Shown here: one piece after another, positions 38,328-47,014 of the stretch
Position numbering within the stretch: the first letter of the stretch is position 1
Layout: every line of letters begins with the position of its first letter
Made by a program: the position numbers and the translations under genes
Assembly: GCA_965220305.1 (NCBI GenBank)
Contig: OZ244817.1
Location: 372,001-436,000, forward strand
Direction: 5' to 3'
DNA from: G965220305 sp965220305
GTDB taxonomy: Bacteria > Chloroflexota > Dehalococcoidia > Lucifugimonadales > UBA3495
DNA: 64,000 nucleotides
Notes under the pieces: generated by a model
The model's database searches: none
Seen by the model: only the letters and a program-made list of their open reading frames with translations
What the model was told of the DNA's origin: nothing

Positions 38328-39017
38328 TTGCTTGTTGAAATGACCGTCGACCACGTAAGAGTAAATAGGTCCAACTTCGAGCGGGTAGTGGTGTTGAAGG
38401 CCAAAAACGTGAGCAGGTACCTACCAATTTTGATCGGTCCAAACGAGGCCAACTCGATCGCTCTGAAGCTCCAGGGGCAGGAACTACCCCGTCCCATGAC
38501 GCACGACTTGATGGATTCAATGATACGCGACTTGGGCGCGGAAATTACCCACGTAGTGGTGAGTGAGATGAAGGGAGAGATGTTCCTGGCCAAGATCGTG
38601 TTGCAGAAAAATGGGACGACCGTCGAGAGCGACTCTAGGCCAAGCGATGCCATCGCACTGGCTGTGCGCAGTGGGGCTCCCGTATACGCGGAAGAGGACG
38701 TGCTTGACCAAGCCGGGATCGACTTCAACCCCGAGACGGGCGAACCGACATCAGCAAACCCACAGTGGCCGACGGTCTCGATCGTCCAGATGGGTGTTCT
38801 GTTCTCCGAACGAGCCCAGCGCGTGCTGAGGCAGGCGAGTGAGGAGGTGAGACGGCTCGGGCACGAGAAGGTCGAGCCAGAGGATATCTTCCTTGCGCTC
38901 GTCAGCGAGGCCGAGGGCGTCGGCGGTAAGGTCCTGACATACTTCGGAGTGGACTTACAGGCGATCCAGTCTAGGCTCCAAGGCGAAGCCGCGCGGGGCG
39001 AGTCCCCGTCGAACTAG
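38328..39017 (+). CDS. Bifunctional-nuclease (BFN/DUF151) domain fused to a Clp N-terminal-like domain
   Basis: 229 residues. Residues about 1-135 match the BFN/DUF151 family (VVVLKAKNVSRYLPILIGPNEANSIALKL, then ESDSRPSDAIALAVRSGAPVYAEE, quoted in parts). Residues about 155-225 match the Clp repeat domain used by ClpA/ClpC to bind substrates (FSERAQRVLRQASEEV, VEPEDIFLALVSEAEG). TTG at 38328 sits behind AAGGAGGGGAG. The fusion suggests a nucleic-acid or stress protein fed to, or mimicking part of, the Clp system, which is inference. It lies between IS630 B and the recombinase region. Confidence 0.82.
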   Translation: MLVEMTVDHVRVNRSNFERVVVLKAKNVSRYLPILIGPNEANSIALKLQGQELPRPMTHDLMDSMIRDLGAEITHVVVSEMKGEMFLAKIVLQKNGTTVESDSRPSDAIALAVRSGAPVYAEEDVLDQAGIDFNPETGEPTSANPQWPTVSIVQMGVLFSERAQRVLRQASEEVRRLGHEKVEPEDIFLALVSEAEGVGGKVLTYFGVDLQAIQSRLQGEAARGESPSN

Positions 39018-39213
39018 ATGCAGGGGCCCAGCGAGCGTAGCAATACCGGGATCCAGCTCAGAATATGCCAAAGTACATTTGAAAGATTGATCAGGTCACA
39101 TGAAGGAAAATGCTCATAAGGCTTATCTGTAGAAGTTAAGACCAAATCTGAGATGGGGGAATTAGCTGACAGCAGTGTGCTTCGGCACTGTATCTATCCC
39201 CTGGGGTTAGGCG

Positions 39214-39380
39214 CCACCGGAACATTCGGCCCGATACTACCCCGACAACATCGTGGCTTACACCTGGTTCACTTTGAACCCATCTATGGGACAAGGCAGA
39301 CAAATGTTGGATATCTGGGAGCGTTTCGACTACATGCGCGATTTTCGCGAACGGGTGGACGACCTTGAAGGGGAAGGTTC
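39214..39380 (+). pseudogene. Gene fragment of unknown family
   Basis: A plus-strand reading gives ARYYPDNIVAYTWF, LNPSMGQGRQMLDIWERF and DYMRDFRERVDDLEGEGS, which looks like real protein with aromatic and charged patterning, but it has no start, no full domain, and runs into the NUDIX gene. I do not recognise the family. Probably a truncated relic. Confidence 0.4.
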
Positions 39381-39386
39381 ACTGAT

Positions 39387-39824
39387 CTACCCTGCTGCCT
39401 GGACCAGCTCGACACTCTCCTTCAGCCACGGCGGAGTTTTGGGGTGTAGGAGTATCTCTTCCCCTGTCATCCATCGAATCTCCGCAACTTCATCAGCATC
39501 AGCAATCGTTGGCTCGCCTGATTCGTAGGCTCCCAGAAACAAGACATCCACCGCAGGTTGGCCACCAGTAATTACGAATGTCTTGCTACTTATGTACTGA
39601 AGGTTGCTGGAGACCCACACACCGGTCTCCTCTAGAACCTCACGAAGAGCCGTCCTCTCCAAGACGTTTGCCGGTCCGTCTTCGAGTTCCACTTTGCCAC
39701 CAGGAAACGCCAACACCCCAGGTGCATGTCCAACTCCATCTCCACGCACGATCATAAGGTATCTGCCATTTCGAATCACGGCGCACTGGACGTTAACTAC
39801 AAATTCGGCAGCGTTATTCCGCAT
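39387..39824 (-). CDS. NUDIX hydrolase
   Basis: 145 residues. The Nudix box runs from GGKVELEDG to REVLEETGV, with the metal-binding Glu residues in place. Nudix enzymes hydrolyse nucleoside diphosphates linked to other groups; the exact substrate is unknown. ATG start. It faces the recombinase fragment that follows. Confidence 0.88.
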   Translation of the reverse strand: MRNNAAEFVVNVQCAVIRNGRYLMIVRGDGVGHAPGVLAFPGGKVELEDGPANVLERTALREVLEETGVWVSSNLQYISSKTFVITGGQPAVDVLFLGAYESGEPTIADADEVAEIRWMTGEEILLHPKTPPWLKESVELVQAAG

Positions 39825-39842
39825 ATCCTATACCTTCCTTGA

Positions 39843-40167
39843 CTCTGCTCCAAGCCATCTACCCGCTATCAGGGACGGGGAGATGGGGTTCGCCACATTC
39901 GTCCCCCACCTGGACCTGGACGTCGTGCATCGCCTGATTACCGCAGCATGGGAGAGCAGCTCCAGGGCGGGGGAGCGCAAGGGCCTGTTGGTCGCCGCAA
40001 TGTTCGACGGCTGCCTGCGGGCCTCCGAGGCCCTGGGCCTTCGCCCGGTGTGCCTGGCCAGGACGGGCAATGGTGGTTGGGTGGCTAGGGTCGTGGACTG
40101 GACATGGGCAACAAGCACTCCCCACACCTTCACACTGCGCCCAGAGCTTGCATCCTCGACGGTCTGA
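39843..40167 (+). pseudogene. Truncated tyrosine recombinase copy
   Basis: Reads LPAIRDGEMGFATFVPHLDLDVVHRL then KGLLVAAMFDGCLRASEALGLRP, nearly the same as the first third of the full recombinase at 40,734-41,351, and stops making sense after WVARVV. It lacks the second Arg, His and Tyr of the active site. It faces the full copy, with the VOC gene in between, so it looks like a duplicated and decayed end. Confidence 0.75.
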
Positions 40168-40218
40168 GTTGCAACAAATAGCCCTGGTACATGGTGAGGG
40201 GGTTAGTCCCAGCGTTAC

Positions 40219-40608
40219 TTAGCTGGGACGCTGGATTAGCTCCACACTCACTTCGTCTGGGGCCACCACGAAAGCTACCATCGAGCCTGATGGCATCGTC
40301 CAAGGCTCACAGTTGAATTTCACACCGTTGCCCTTGAGATGGTCCGCCAGACCCAGGAGGTCGTCGGTCTCAAACCCAAAATGGTCCAACCCGTAGCGCG
40401 GTTCCGTAGAACCTGGTACCGGGTCCTCACCCTCAGCGCGCCCGGAAATGGTCATCAAGTGGTGGCCGTTCAGTTCTAGCTGAATGGACTTGGTAGTGGA
40501 GAGCGGACGCTCCGAGGTGATGCTAGCGCCGATATTGTCGCAGTACCACTTTGCGGCGTCGTCGGGGTCTTCGCTCCGGAGATGAAGATGGTTATATACG
40601 ATGCTCAC
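40219..40608 (-). CDS. VOC/glyoxalase-fold protein
   Basis: 129 residues, one vicinal-oxygen-chelate module pair: YNHLHLRSEDPDDAAKWYCDN, then YGLDHFGFETDDLLGLADHL and VELIQ. His8 and the GLDHFGF His with a late Glu (VSVELIQ) could bind metal. GTG start behind TTGGAGG. Reaction unknown. It sits between the two recombinase copies and may be cargo. Confidence 0.85.
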   Translation of the reverse strand: MSIVYNHLHLRSEDPDDAAKWYCDNIGASITSERPLSTTKSIQLELNGHHLMTISGRAEGEDPVPGSTEPRYGLDHFGFETDDLLGLADHLKGNGVKFNCEPWTMPSGSMVAFVVAPDEVSVELIQRPS

Positions 40609-40733
40609 GGTTGGCCTCCAAGTTTAGATTGCTAATTACTGCCGTCCCCAATGCAGCCATGCGATGGGGTGGTGGGGCCGCCGGCTTAGTGTACCGAATG
40701 TTCGACCAGTGGGGCAGCAGATTGGCAGGGGCG

Positions 40734-41351
40734 TCACCACCTGAAATCGACGCCCTGCTGAATCTCCAGGCTCCTCTTGGCCGACACCGTCTTCAGGTAA
40801 CGCAGGGTCATCCGGGCGTCCTGGTGGCGAAGCTGGTCCTGCACCGCCTTGGGGTTGCCGGTCTCTTCCATGCGCGCAATGGCCCCGCTGTGTCGGAGCA
40901 CGTGGACCGCTCCCACGTGGTCCGGCTTTCCAATCCCCGCCACATCTAAAGCCTGCCGCACTATCTGGTGGACTCGGCCTCGGGTCACCGGGAAGAAGAC
41001 CGAGTCCTTGGGCAGGTTGGTCTCGTAGCCGAAGGCTTGCAACCTGGCCACCAAGGAGGCGCTGAGGGCCACCTGCGCCGCCTTACCTCCCTTGCCCACC
41101 ACCCTGACCAACCAGCCGTTGGCACTCCGGCTCAAGTCAATGGGCCGGAGCTGCTGCACCTCTGAGACCCGCAGACAGCCGTCGAACATGGTGGCAATCA
41201 GCAGGCCGTTACACTCGCCCCACTTGGGAGTGGCCACGGTCGCCGCGGAAATCAATCGTTGGACGGCGTCCAGGTCCAAGTGGGGGATGAAGGTTGCGGT
41301 GCCTGTTTCCATTTCGCGGACCGCGGGCAGGTTGCGGTGGGCAAGGCTCAT
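40734..41351 (-). CDS. Tyrosine recombinase (catalytic domain only)
   Basis: 205 residues, just the catalytic domain of a phage-integrase/Xer-type recombinase. GCLRVSEVQQL gives the first Arg, VHVLRHSGAIA the His-x-x-Arg, and DARMTLRYLKT the tyrosine nucleophile. The N-terminal core-binding domain is absent, as in some integron and mobile-element recombinases. ATG start behind GGGAGTGACC. A perfect 11-7-11 inverted site lies about 110 bases upstream and is its natural candidate substrate. Convergent with a truncated copy of itself. Confidence 0.87.
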   Translation of the reverse strand: MSLAHRNLPAVREMETGTATFIPHLDLDAVQRLISAATVATPKWGECNGLLIATMFDGCLRVSEVQQLRPIDLSRSANGWLVRVVGKGGKAAQVALSASLVARLQAFGYETNLPKDSVFFPVTRGRVHQIVRQALDVAGIGKPDHVGAVHVLRHSGAIARMEETGNPKAVQDQLRHQDARMTLRYLKTVSAKRSLEIQQGVDFRW

Positions 41352-41462
41352 GGGTCACTCCCATTGGCTAACCAGTTGGCAAAATTGTATAGCTTTCCTG
41401 GGGCTTCCGCCACTGGGAGAGGCCCAAGCTGTAGGGATATGGGTGGCCGGCCCGGGCAGAAA

Positions 41463-41491
41463 CCTATACAAAAGCGTCTATTTTGTATAGG
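41463..41491. promoter_or_regulatory. Candidate recombinase core site (dif/att-like)
   Basis: Arms CCTATACAAAA (41463-41473) and TTTTGTATAGG (41481-41491) are perfect inverted repeats with a 7-base spacer, the geometry of a tyrosine recombinase crossover site. A further half-site-like TTGTATAG is at 41385-41392, and CCTATAC at 39827-39833 lies just before the truncated recombinase. It could alternatively be an operator for the recombinase gene. Confidence 0.6.
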
Positions 41492-41512
41492 TGCAGCGGC
41501 ACATCAGAAGAC

Positions 41513-41758
41513 TCAGACAAGGGGCCCTTCGTCCTGCACCGCCTCCCAGGACGAGTCCCCTGAGCACACTACTTCGACCTCCCCCGGCGGCAACCCTACT
41601 GGGGTAAACCTGGGGGGCAAGGACACCAAAGGGGTGCTGTCTAGCTCAACACCTTCCGCCAGAGATCCCCGGATTACCTCCAACGCCACCGACTCCCCAT
41701 CAGCCAGCACAACCAAGACCGCGGAGACAGGGAGCACTAGATGGTTAACCCTCGCCAT
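41513..41758 (-). CDS. Small hypothetical protein
   Basis: About 81 residues, beta-rich and Val-rich (VLPVSAVLVVLADGESVALEVI), acidic at the C-terminus, with no named family. ATG at 41758 gives MARVNHLVL; an upstream ATG adds six residues. It overlaps the end of the lipoprotein gene and is probably co-transcribed with it. Confidence 0.5.
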   Translation of the reverse strand: MARVNHLVLPVSAVLVVLADGESVALEVIRGSLAEGVELDSTPLVSLPPRFTPVGLPPGEVEVVCSGDSSWEAVQDEGPLV

Positions 41759-41996
41759 GTACAGCTTTTCCATCACTTACTCCCTCGATGATTCCCCGGT
41801 CAAAGGAGAATCCAATATCCTGGTCGGGTAGTTCGACGGATCCGCCAAGCCCAATCTCGACGCGGTGACCGGCCGGCGTTGGCTGCACCTGCGGCGACCT
41901 GCCTGGAGCCGGTCGTGTAGCTGACGAGGGCTCGCAGGCTGTGGCTATCAACCCGATCATGGCCACTGTGGTGATGGTGGCAATTAGCGTCTTCAT
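41745..41996 (-). CDS. Small putative lipoprotein
   Basis: 83 residues with a signal peptide: MKTLIATITTVAMIGL then the lipobox IATAC, so Cys21 would be lipid-modified. The rest is Pro-rich then a short beta segment. ATG start. Function not recognised. Pairs with the small hypothetical gene downstream. Confidence 0.55.
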   Translation of the reverse strand: MKTLIATITTVAMIGLIATACEPSSATRPAPGRSPQVQPTPAGHRVEIGLGGSVELPDQDIGFSFDRGIIEGVSDGKAVHGEG

Positions 41997-42806
41997 GTGA
42001 CTTTAGCCTCTCCCGGGTTCAAACTGCTCTCATCCTATATCTCTAAGACGTTCGGAGACGCGGATCTGTTCCCCTATGGACGCTTGTTGACGCCTTAGGG
42101 ACATCCCAGACTGTCGCCACTTCCTGACAGTACGAGCCTGAACCTGATGGTAAAAGTTCTTGATTTTGTCCAGTTTGGTGGGCAGTGCGGTACTGTACTA
42201 CTGTACTACAGACCTTTGAATTGGTTGTCTCACTTTGAGAAGGCATAACCGACTCGGTCGGACAATCAAGGCCAACGGTTTAACGACCTTCGTTGTGATA
42301 GCCCACTATCCTGGACTCTCGATTCATACCGCGGCACATCTCGCGGTAGGCTTCAAGGTTCGACTGCCAGTCGATGACGACGTTGGCGCGGTCGACCAGT
42401 AGTAGGAAGAGGGTCAGGAGAAACTGGAAATTGCTGCCGATGCAGCAGCAGTGTAAACGGCCAAGGTCATGGGCCGGCTTCCGGATGACGTTAAATGGTG
42501 GTGCTCTCTGGGTTAGCGGATTTTGGCGGCGCGAAAAGATGGGCGCGCTATGGCCGGCTCACGATCTGCTAGCGCTGCGCCCAGGCTCGGGGCTCGTCAA
42601 CCAGAGGTTCCAAAAGAGAAGACCGCCGTTGCGTTCTTCAACCCTTGTACCGGGGGGTAAAATATAAGTCACGAGCCGAATAAGGTCCGCAACACGGGGC
42701 TTAGCGAAAGTTTTCTCCGGGAAGTCTCGTGGGATATCCATCGTGAGACCCGGACTCTTTACCCCTCAAACGTGGCGCAGCCGGTGATGAGAGTGGAGGA
42801 TGCCAG
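41997..42806. other. Mixed relic region without an intact gene
   Basis: Contains an inverted copy of the CCACCAAACTGGACAAAATC repeat near 42,150 and TACTGTACTACTGTACTACAG near 42,190, which resembles IS701-type ends. The minus strand from about 42,427 to 42,280 reads as a protein tail (VDRANVVIDWQSN, YREMCRGMNRES, then stop) from an unknown gene. Nothing intact is seen. Confidence 0.5.
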
Positions 42807-43109
42807 ATGAGTACGACCAACGCGCTGGATGACAGGTTCGACGACGCCGAAAGGGGTCTGGAATGGCTGGAGAAGCTTGAGGCCTTGCAGGCTCGCTCTG
42901 CGTCGGATCGGGCCGCCTATGAAGTCGCAGAATACGTAATGAAATTGCGGACAGCGGTGACCGAGTTGGCCGGAGACCGCGCCGCCTCGGAGCTGAGTGA
43001 GGCCGTGGGGGCGGAGACAGCGCAATTAGTGGAGGAACTGCGTCGGGTAGGGAGCAACGACTACTGGAATACAAGGATCCGTCCCGCCCTCCTGAAATCG
43101 GACCCCTGA
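42807..43109 (+). CDS. Hypothetical helical protein
   Basis: 100 residues, nearly all helix and coiled coil, charged and soluble (RGLEWLEKLEALQARSASDR). No named family. ATG start behind GTGGAGG at good spacing, which supports translation. No functional link to neighbours is visible. Confidence 0.6.
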   Translation: MSTTNALDDRFDDAERGLEWLEKLEALQARSASDRAAYEVAEYVMKLRTAVTELAGDRAASELSEAVGAETAQLVEELRRVGSNDYWNTRIRPALLKSDP

Positions 43110-43443
43110 CAATACCGCAGTTCCATTCGGTGGCCGACTTAGGTGGTTAATGGGCCGGCGTTGCAATTCAGGCATCCATTCTTGGCCCCAACCATCATTC
43201 CTTCGCCAGCCGGTAAACGGGTTCACATTTGAAAGTGCAACGCCTGGTTGAATATACCTCTGCCCGTGTGCGTTGCTCGTAACCGTCGCGGGGGTGTTGT
43301 TGTAGGTCTGGGGCACTTGGAATATGGTGCGCCGGGGCAATGCCTCTAACCTGGTCTTCCGGGGCAGGAACCGGCGTAGCCGCCCAGTGCCGTTCTGCAC
43401 CCTCCCTTCTGCCACGGCGAGTGCATATGGCGGGGAAAAGTGC
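43110..43443. other. Probable continuation of the FG-GAP relic
   Basis: About 330 bases with no clean frame. Minus-strand fragments are weak, possibly more of the decayed secreted protein that starts at 43,923. Nothing else is seen. Confidence 0.35.
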
Positions 43444-43923
43444 CTATTCCCAGGTCATGCAACCGGTAGTGTTGCGCAAACTCCGCACGGTTGTCGAAAT
43501 CCATCGTCCGCAGCTGTCGGGCCAGCCACCGTTCGGCTTGGTGAACAGGTAGGCCGAGCCGGAATTCGCGCCATTGTCATCATCCCCGGTGGCCCCTGCC
43601 ACCACCGTGTCTCCGTCCACCGCTACCGAGAACCCAAAGTTGTCGTAAGCAGCCCCGTCGGAGGCGGTCAGATTGGCGACCTGCGCCTTCAGATACTCGT
43701 ACCCGGCAATGGTGCTGTCGGACGGGTCGCCCAAGGTCAACGTTGCCTGAGCGCTCCCGGCGCTCGCCGTAACCCCGGTTGGCTTGGCCGGCGGCGCGCC
43801 TTGGGCCTGACTCACCTGCGGCACGGCTACCAATAGCCCTGCCACCACTGCCGTCAATAGCAGAGACGCCGCCAACAGTATCCGTATCCAATTACTGCGC
43901 GTGAACATGTGCAAACTCTTCAT
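43444..43923 (-). pseudogene. Secreted FG-GAP repeat protein, truncated
   Basis: Starts with a signal peptide (RILLAASLLLTAVVAGLLVAV, cleavage near SQAQG) and a Pro-rich fibronectin-like segment, then one FG-GAP-type repeat (AYDNFGFSVAVDGDTVVAGA, SAYLF). The reading stops soon after in an unrelated tail, so most repeats are gone. It would have been a surface or secreted beta-propeller. ATG at 43923 or 43908. Confidence 0.6.
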
Positions 43924-44180
43924 CAGGGCAACACTCAGCATTTCTAAATCGGGTCTGACCATTCCCATATCGTCCTCACGATTCCCTAAGGATACAGGTG
44001 ACGGTCGGCTAATTTTTAGATGGTTTGACTGTGGGGGGAGTTTAGCGCACCCCGGGAGTAGGGGCGAGGACAATGAATCCAGACTGTTCGCTTGGTTGCC
44101 GGAGGAAAAGACGGCTAGAAACGTCCATCAACTTTACGGTTTTGAATCGAACACGCAACTTGTAGTAGTTGTAAAAGGCA

Positions 44181-44219
44181 GGACGATTGCAAAGTCAGGA
44201 AGGTCGACCGTATAGGCGG
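44181..44219. repeat. Left copy of 39-base ISAs1-end direct repeat
   Basis: GGACGATTGCAAAGTCAGGA and the following 19 bases recur at 46131-46169 with one difference. The repeat overlaps the last codons and the stop of the GH15 gene. Confidence 0.85.
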
Positions 44220-46045
44220 TTCGCGCGTCTGGTAGGGGTGTCTGCGATGTAGCCGGAGAGGTTGAGGGCAGTGTGAATCAGGCCGGTGTGCGAATACGCC
44301 TGGGGAAAGTTGCCCAGTTGCCGGTTCGAGTCCTTGTCAATCATTTCGGCGAAGAGGCCAAGATGGTTGGCGTGCCGTGTAATCATTTCGTGAAAGTAAT
44401 CCAAACCCCGGTCAGTCTGCCCAGTGTAGATGAGGTTCCCAATCAGCCAGAAACTGAGCAGGGTGAAAGCGCCTTCCGGCTGGCCTTCCAGTCCGTCGTC
44501 CGTTTCTTCCGGGAGATAGCGCCAGACCAGTGGGCCGTCGGTGAGTTCCCGCTCGATAGCGTCCAAATTTTGCCGGACACGGGGGTCGTCGCGGGTGACC
44601 AGGCCCACAAAAGGTATTGCCAGGTTGGAAGCGTCCAGGGCATCGCTGCCGTACCGCTGCCGGAACGCCTGCTTGGCGGGACTCCATCCAGAATCCAGGA
44701 TTTCGTACTTGATACCGTCGGCGGCTAGAGACCAGCGGCGGTACAATTGCCGGCGCCCCATAGCGGCGGCTATGTATGCCGCATAGTCGAGAGCGGCCCA
44801 GCACATCACCTTGGAATAAACGAAGTGTTGCTGTTCGCCCCGCACCTCCCAGACGCCTCGGTCCTTTCGCCGCCAATTGCCCAAAACGGTTTCAGCAAGG
44901 GAATGGACCAATTCCCAGGTTTCTGCCGGTATCGTTCCGTCAAGCACGAGCAAGGAATGTATGGAGAGAATGACTTCTCCAAAGACGTCCATCTGAATGT
45001 GCTCCGCCGCGGCGTTGCCGATGCGGACGGGGCGGGAACCCTCATACCCCTTCAGGTGGTCGAGGGTGTACTCCCGGAGCGATGAATCGGGGCTGATACC
45101 ATAAACGATGCGAGTCCGGCGACGGTGCAACTGGCATTGTTCCAACAGCCAGTGGATGTAGCGGTCGGCCCCGTAAGTGTCTCCCAGGCGATATAGAACA
45201 TCCACCGTGAAGCTGGCGTCTCGCAGCCAGGAGAAGCGGTAATCCCAGTTGCGCGAACCGCCGATGGTTTCCGGCAGGCTGGTCGTCGGCGCGGCGACGA
45301 TAGCCCCCGTGCGCCGGTAGATCATAAGGTGAAGCACCAGGAAAGAGCGGACAACGGCGTCGCGCCAAAGTCCTTCGTAACCCATCCCAGCCACCAACTC
45401 CTGCCAGTAGTGCCGGGTCAGGTCCAGTTTCTCTGTGGTGCGGAGTCGTTCGAGGCTGGTAGTAAGGCCAAAGGCCAGGACAAAGGTTGCGGTCTGCCCT
45501 TCGGCAAGAGTGAAATCGCAAGTGACGCCGCGGTCGTCGAAGGGGAGTGGGATGCTGGCTAAGAGTGACAGGGTCTGGAGGCCGCCCCGGGCTTCGACCG
45601 CCCCAGGGGCGGAGTGGCTGCGCAGCGTACGAAAGCTGGGAAGAGTGCGGGCGTAGTCGTGCCGGGGTTGGAAGTCGCAGCGCAGTTCAACCTCCCCGTT
45701 GTGGCAGGTAACTATTCGGTGGATTTCTGAGGGGTTGTTCGGCTGGATATCCGGTCTGCCATCGCCATCATCGTCGGGAATAGGCATGAAATCAGTGATG
45801 GATACTGTGCCGGAGCCGGTCCTGAAGGTAGTTTCAAGAATGTTGGTGTCGGCAAGGTATTCCTGCCGTGTCTCAAAACTGAGGCTCGTGGGATTGATGC
45901 GGAACCGCCCCCCAACTTCCGGGTCGAGGATCGCGGCAAAGACGCTGGGAGAGTCGAAACGCGGGAGGCAGCACCAGTCGATGGAGCCGTCGGTCCCGAC
46001 AAGCGCCGCTGAGGACATGTCACCAATGAGTCCGTAAGGGTACAA
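44195..46045 (-). CDS. Glycoside hydrolase family 15 (glucoamylase/trehalase-type)
   Basis: 616 residues. An N-terminal beta domain (YGLIGDMSSAALVGTDGSIDW, LPRFDSPSVFAAIL) precedes an (alpha/alpha)6 barrel with GGSRNWDYRFSWLRD, the GH15 signature. GH15 enzymes release glucose from alpha-glucans or split trehalose; the sequence does not decide. No signal peptide, so cytosolic. The start is TTG at 46045. The last residues, RANRLYGRPS, are the same as the end of the ISAs1-like transposase at 46145 (ARLYGRPS), so the natural C-terminus has been replaced by IS-derived codons. Confidence 0.88.
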   Translation of the reverse strand: MYPYGLIGDMSSAALVGTDGSIDWCCLPRFDSPSVFAAILDPEVGGRFRINPTSLSFETRQEYLADTNILETTFRTGSGTVSITDFMPIPDDDGDGRPDIQPNNPSEIHRIVTCHNGEVELRCDFQPRHDYARTLPSFRTLRSHSAPGAVEARGGLQTLSLLASIPLPFDDRGVTCDFTLAEGQTATFVLAFGLTTSLERLRTTEKLDLTRHYWQELVAGMGYEGLWRDAVVRSFLVLHLMIYRRTGAIVAAPTTSLPETIGGSRNWDYRFSWLRDASFTVDVLYRLGDTYGADRYIHWLLEQCQLHRRRTRIVYGISPDSSLREYTLDHLKGYEGSRPVRIGNAAAEHIQMDVFGEVILSIHSLLVLDGTIPAETWELVHSLAETVLGNWRRKDRGVWEVRGEQQHFVYSKVMCWAALDYAAYIAAAMGRRQLYRRWSLAADGIKYEILDSGWSPAKQAFRQRYGSDALDASNLAIPFVGLVTRDDPRVRQNLDAIERELTDGPLVWRYLPEETDDGLEGQPEGAFTLLSFWLIGNLIYTGQTDRGLDYFHEMITRHANHLGLFAEMIDKDSNRQLGNFPQAYSHTGLIHTALNLSGYIADTPTRRANRLYGRPS

Positions 46046-46130
46046 CGTTTCATTAAATTGGGAGAGGTTCGTGGACAGTGGCTAGTCTATCACCGGCATG
46101 AGGTAGTTGCAACGAACGCCCACACCTTCA

Positions 46131-46169
46131 GGAGGATTGCAAAGTCAGGAAGGTCGACCGTATAGGCGG
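46131..46169. repeat. Right copy of 39-base ISAs1-end direct repeat
   Basis: Matches 44181-44219 at 38 of 39 bases. Here it includes the 3' end of the ISAs1-like transposase. The two copies bracket the whole GH15 gene. Confidence 0.85.
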
Positions 46170-46660
46170 GCGATGGTCTGTGTCGGGCGGAATGCGTAGC
46201 CTTTGGCCCGCAGGGGCATGGACATCTGGGAAGGGAACCATCCTTCCAGCCGCAGGGCGTTCAGCCCGGTGTTCACCAAGGTAGCGAATACCTCGCCCAG
46301 CCCCGGACGGCGCAAGGTGTGGACGTCCTCATCCCAACTGCGGTCCTTCACGTGATGGTGGCTGTTCTCAATGCTCCAGTGACTGCGGAACAGCCGGAGC
46401 AGTTCTTCGGGGCTGCCCTGACCAGGAGGCAGGCTGGTCAGCAGATACCAGCGTTCTTTGGACGCTTCGCCGGTGGCTGTCGCCACTCTCACCTTCTCCA
46501 CCATTGCCCCTTGCCCCGGGAAATCCCAGTTCATCCCGGATATAGCCGGCCAGCACGTTATCGGTGGTCTGACCGCAGACCAAGCCCAACAGGGTCAGTC
46601 GCAGTATTGGCTGAAAAGGATGCCGCACTCCCCTGGCCTTTCTCCTTGAACCGTCGTTAC
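46145..46660 (-). pseudogene. ISAs1-family transposase, internal deletion
   Basis: The C-terminal part (46145-46534) has HWSIENSHHHVKDRSWDEDVHTLR and GLNALRLEGW, typical of ISAs1/H-repeat transposases. Upstream in another frame (about 46510-46628) is an N-terminal piece with LRLTLLGLVCGQTTDNVLAGYI. The central catalytic part is missing, so the element is dead. Its right end gives the 39-base repeat. Confidence 0.75.
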
Positions 46661-47014
46661 AATATTAGCCATGTGTGGCTTACCCAAACAGACCAGCTTG
46701 CCTGTTGCCGCCCGCCAAGAGTAGAAGCTCCTGCCTACACGGTTGCGCGCCTGCTGGGCCAGTGCTTCAAGCAACATTCCATCGTCTAATTGCGCCGGTC
46801 TAGGCAATGCTCATACGCTCCGTCAAAATTCCCCAATCCTTGGCGGGAGGCCTCGCTTTCAAAGCGGCTTTTGTATTAGTGCAAATATTCGTGTGCAGTT
46901 GCACAGATGAAGGGGCAACCGGTACCTGCCGCCTCGGTTAGATTGGCTTTTTGATCTGCCAGTGGAGCCGAAAGGAATCTGCTCTCGCCGATAGTGTTGT
47001 TAAGGTGCAAGGCA
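46661..47014. other. Gap between ISAs1 relic and DUF2236 gene
   Basis: About 350 bases. No gene or RNA recognised. It should carry the promoter of the oxygenase gene. Confidence 0.35.

Noticed and set aside
44318..44335. GGTTCGAGTCC-like tRNA T-arm within the GH15 gene
   Set aside because: No acceptor, D or anticodon stems around it; chance match inside a coding region.
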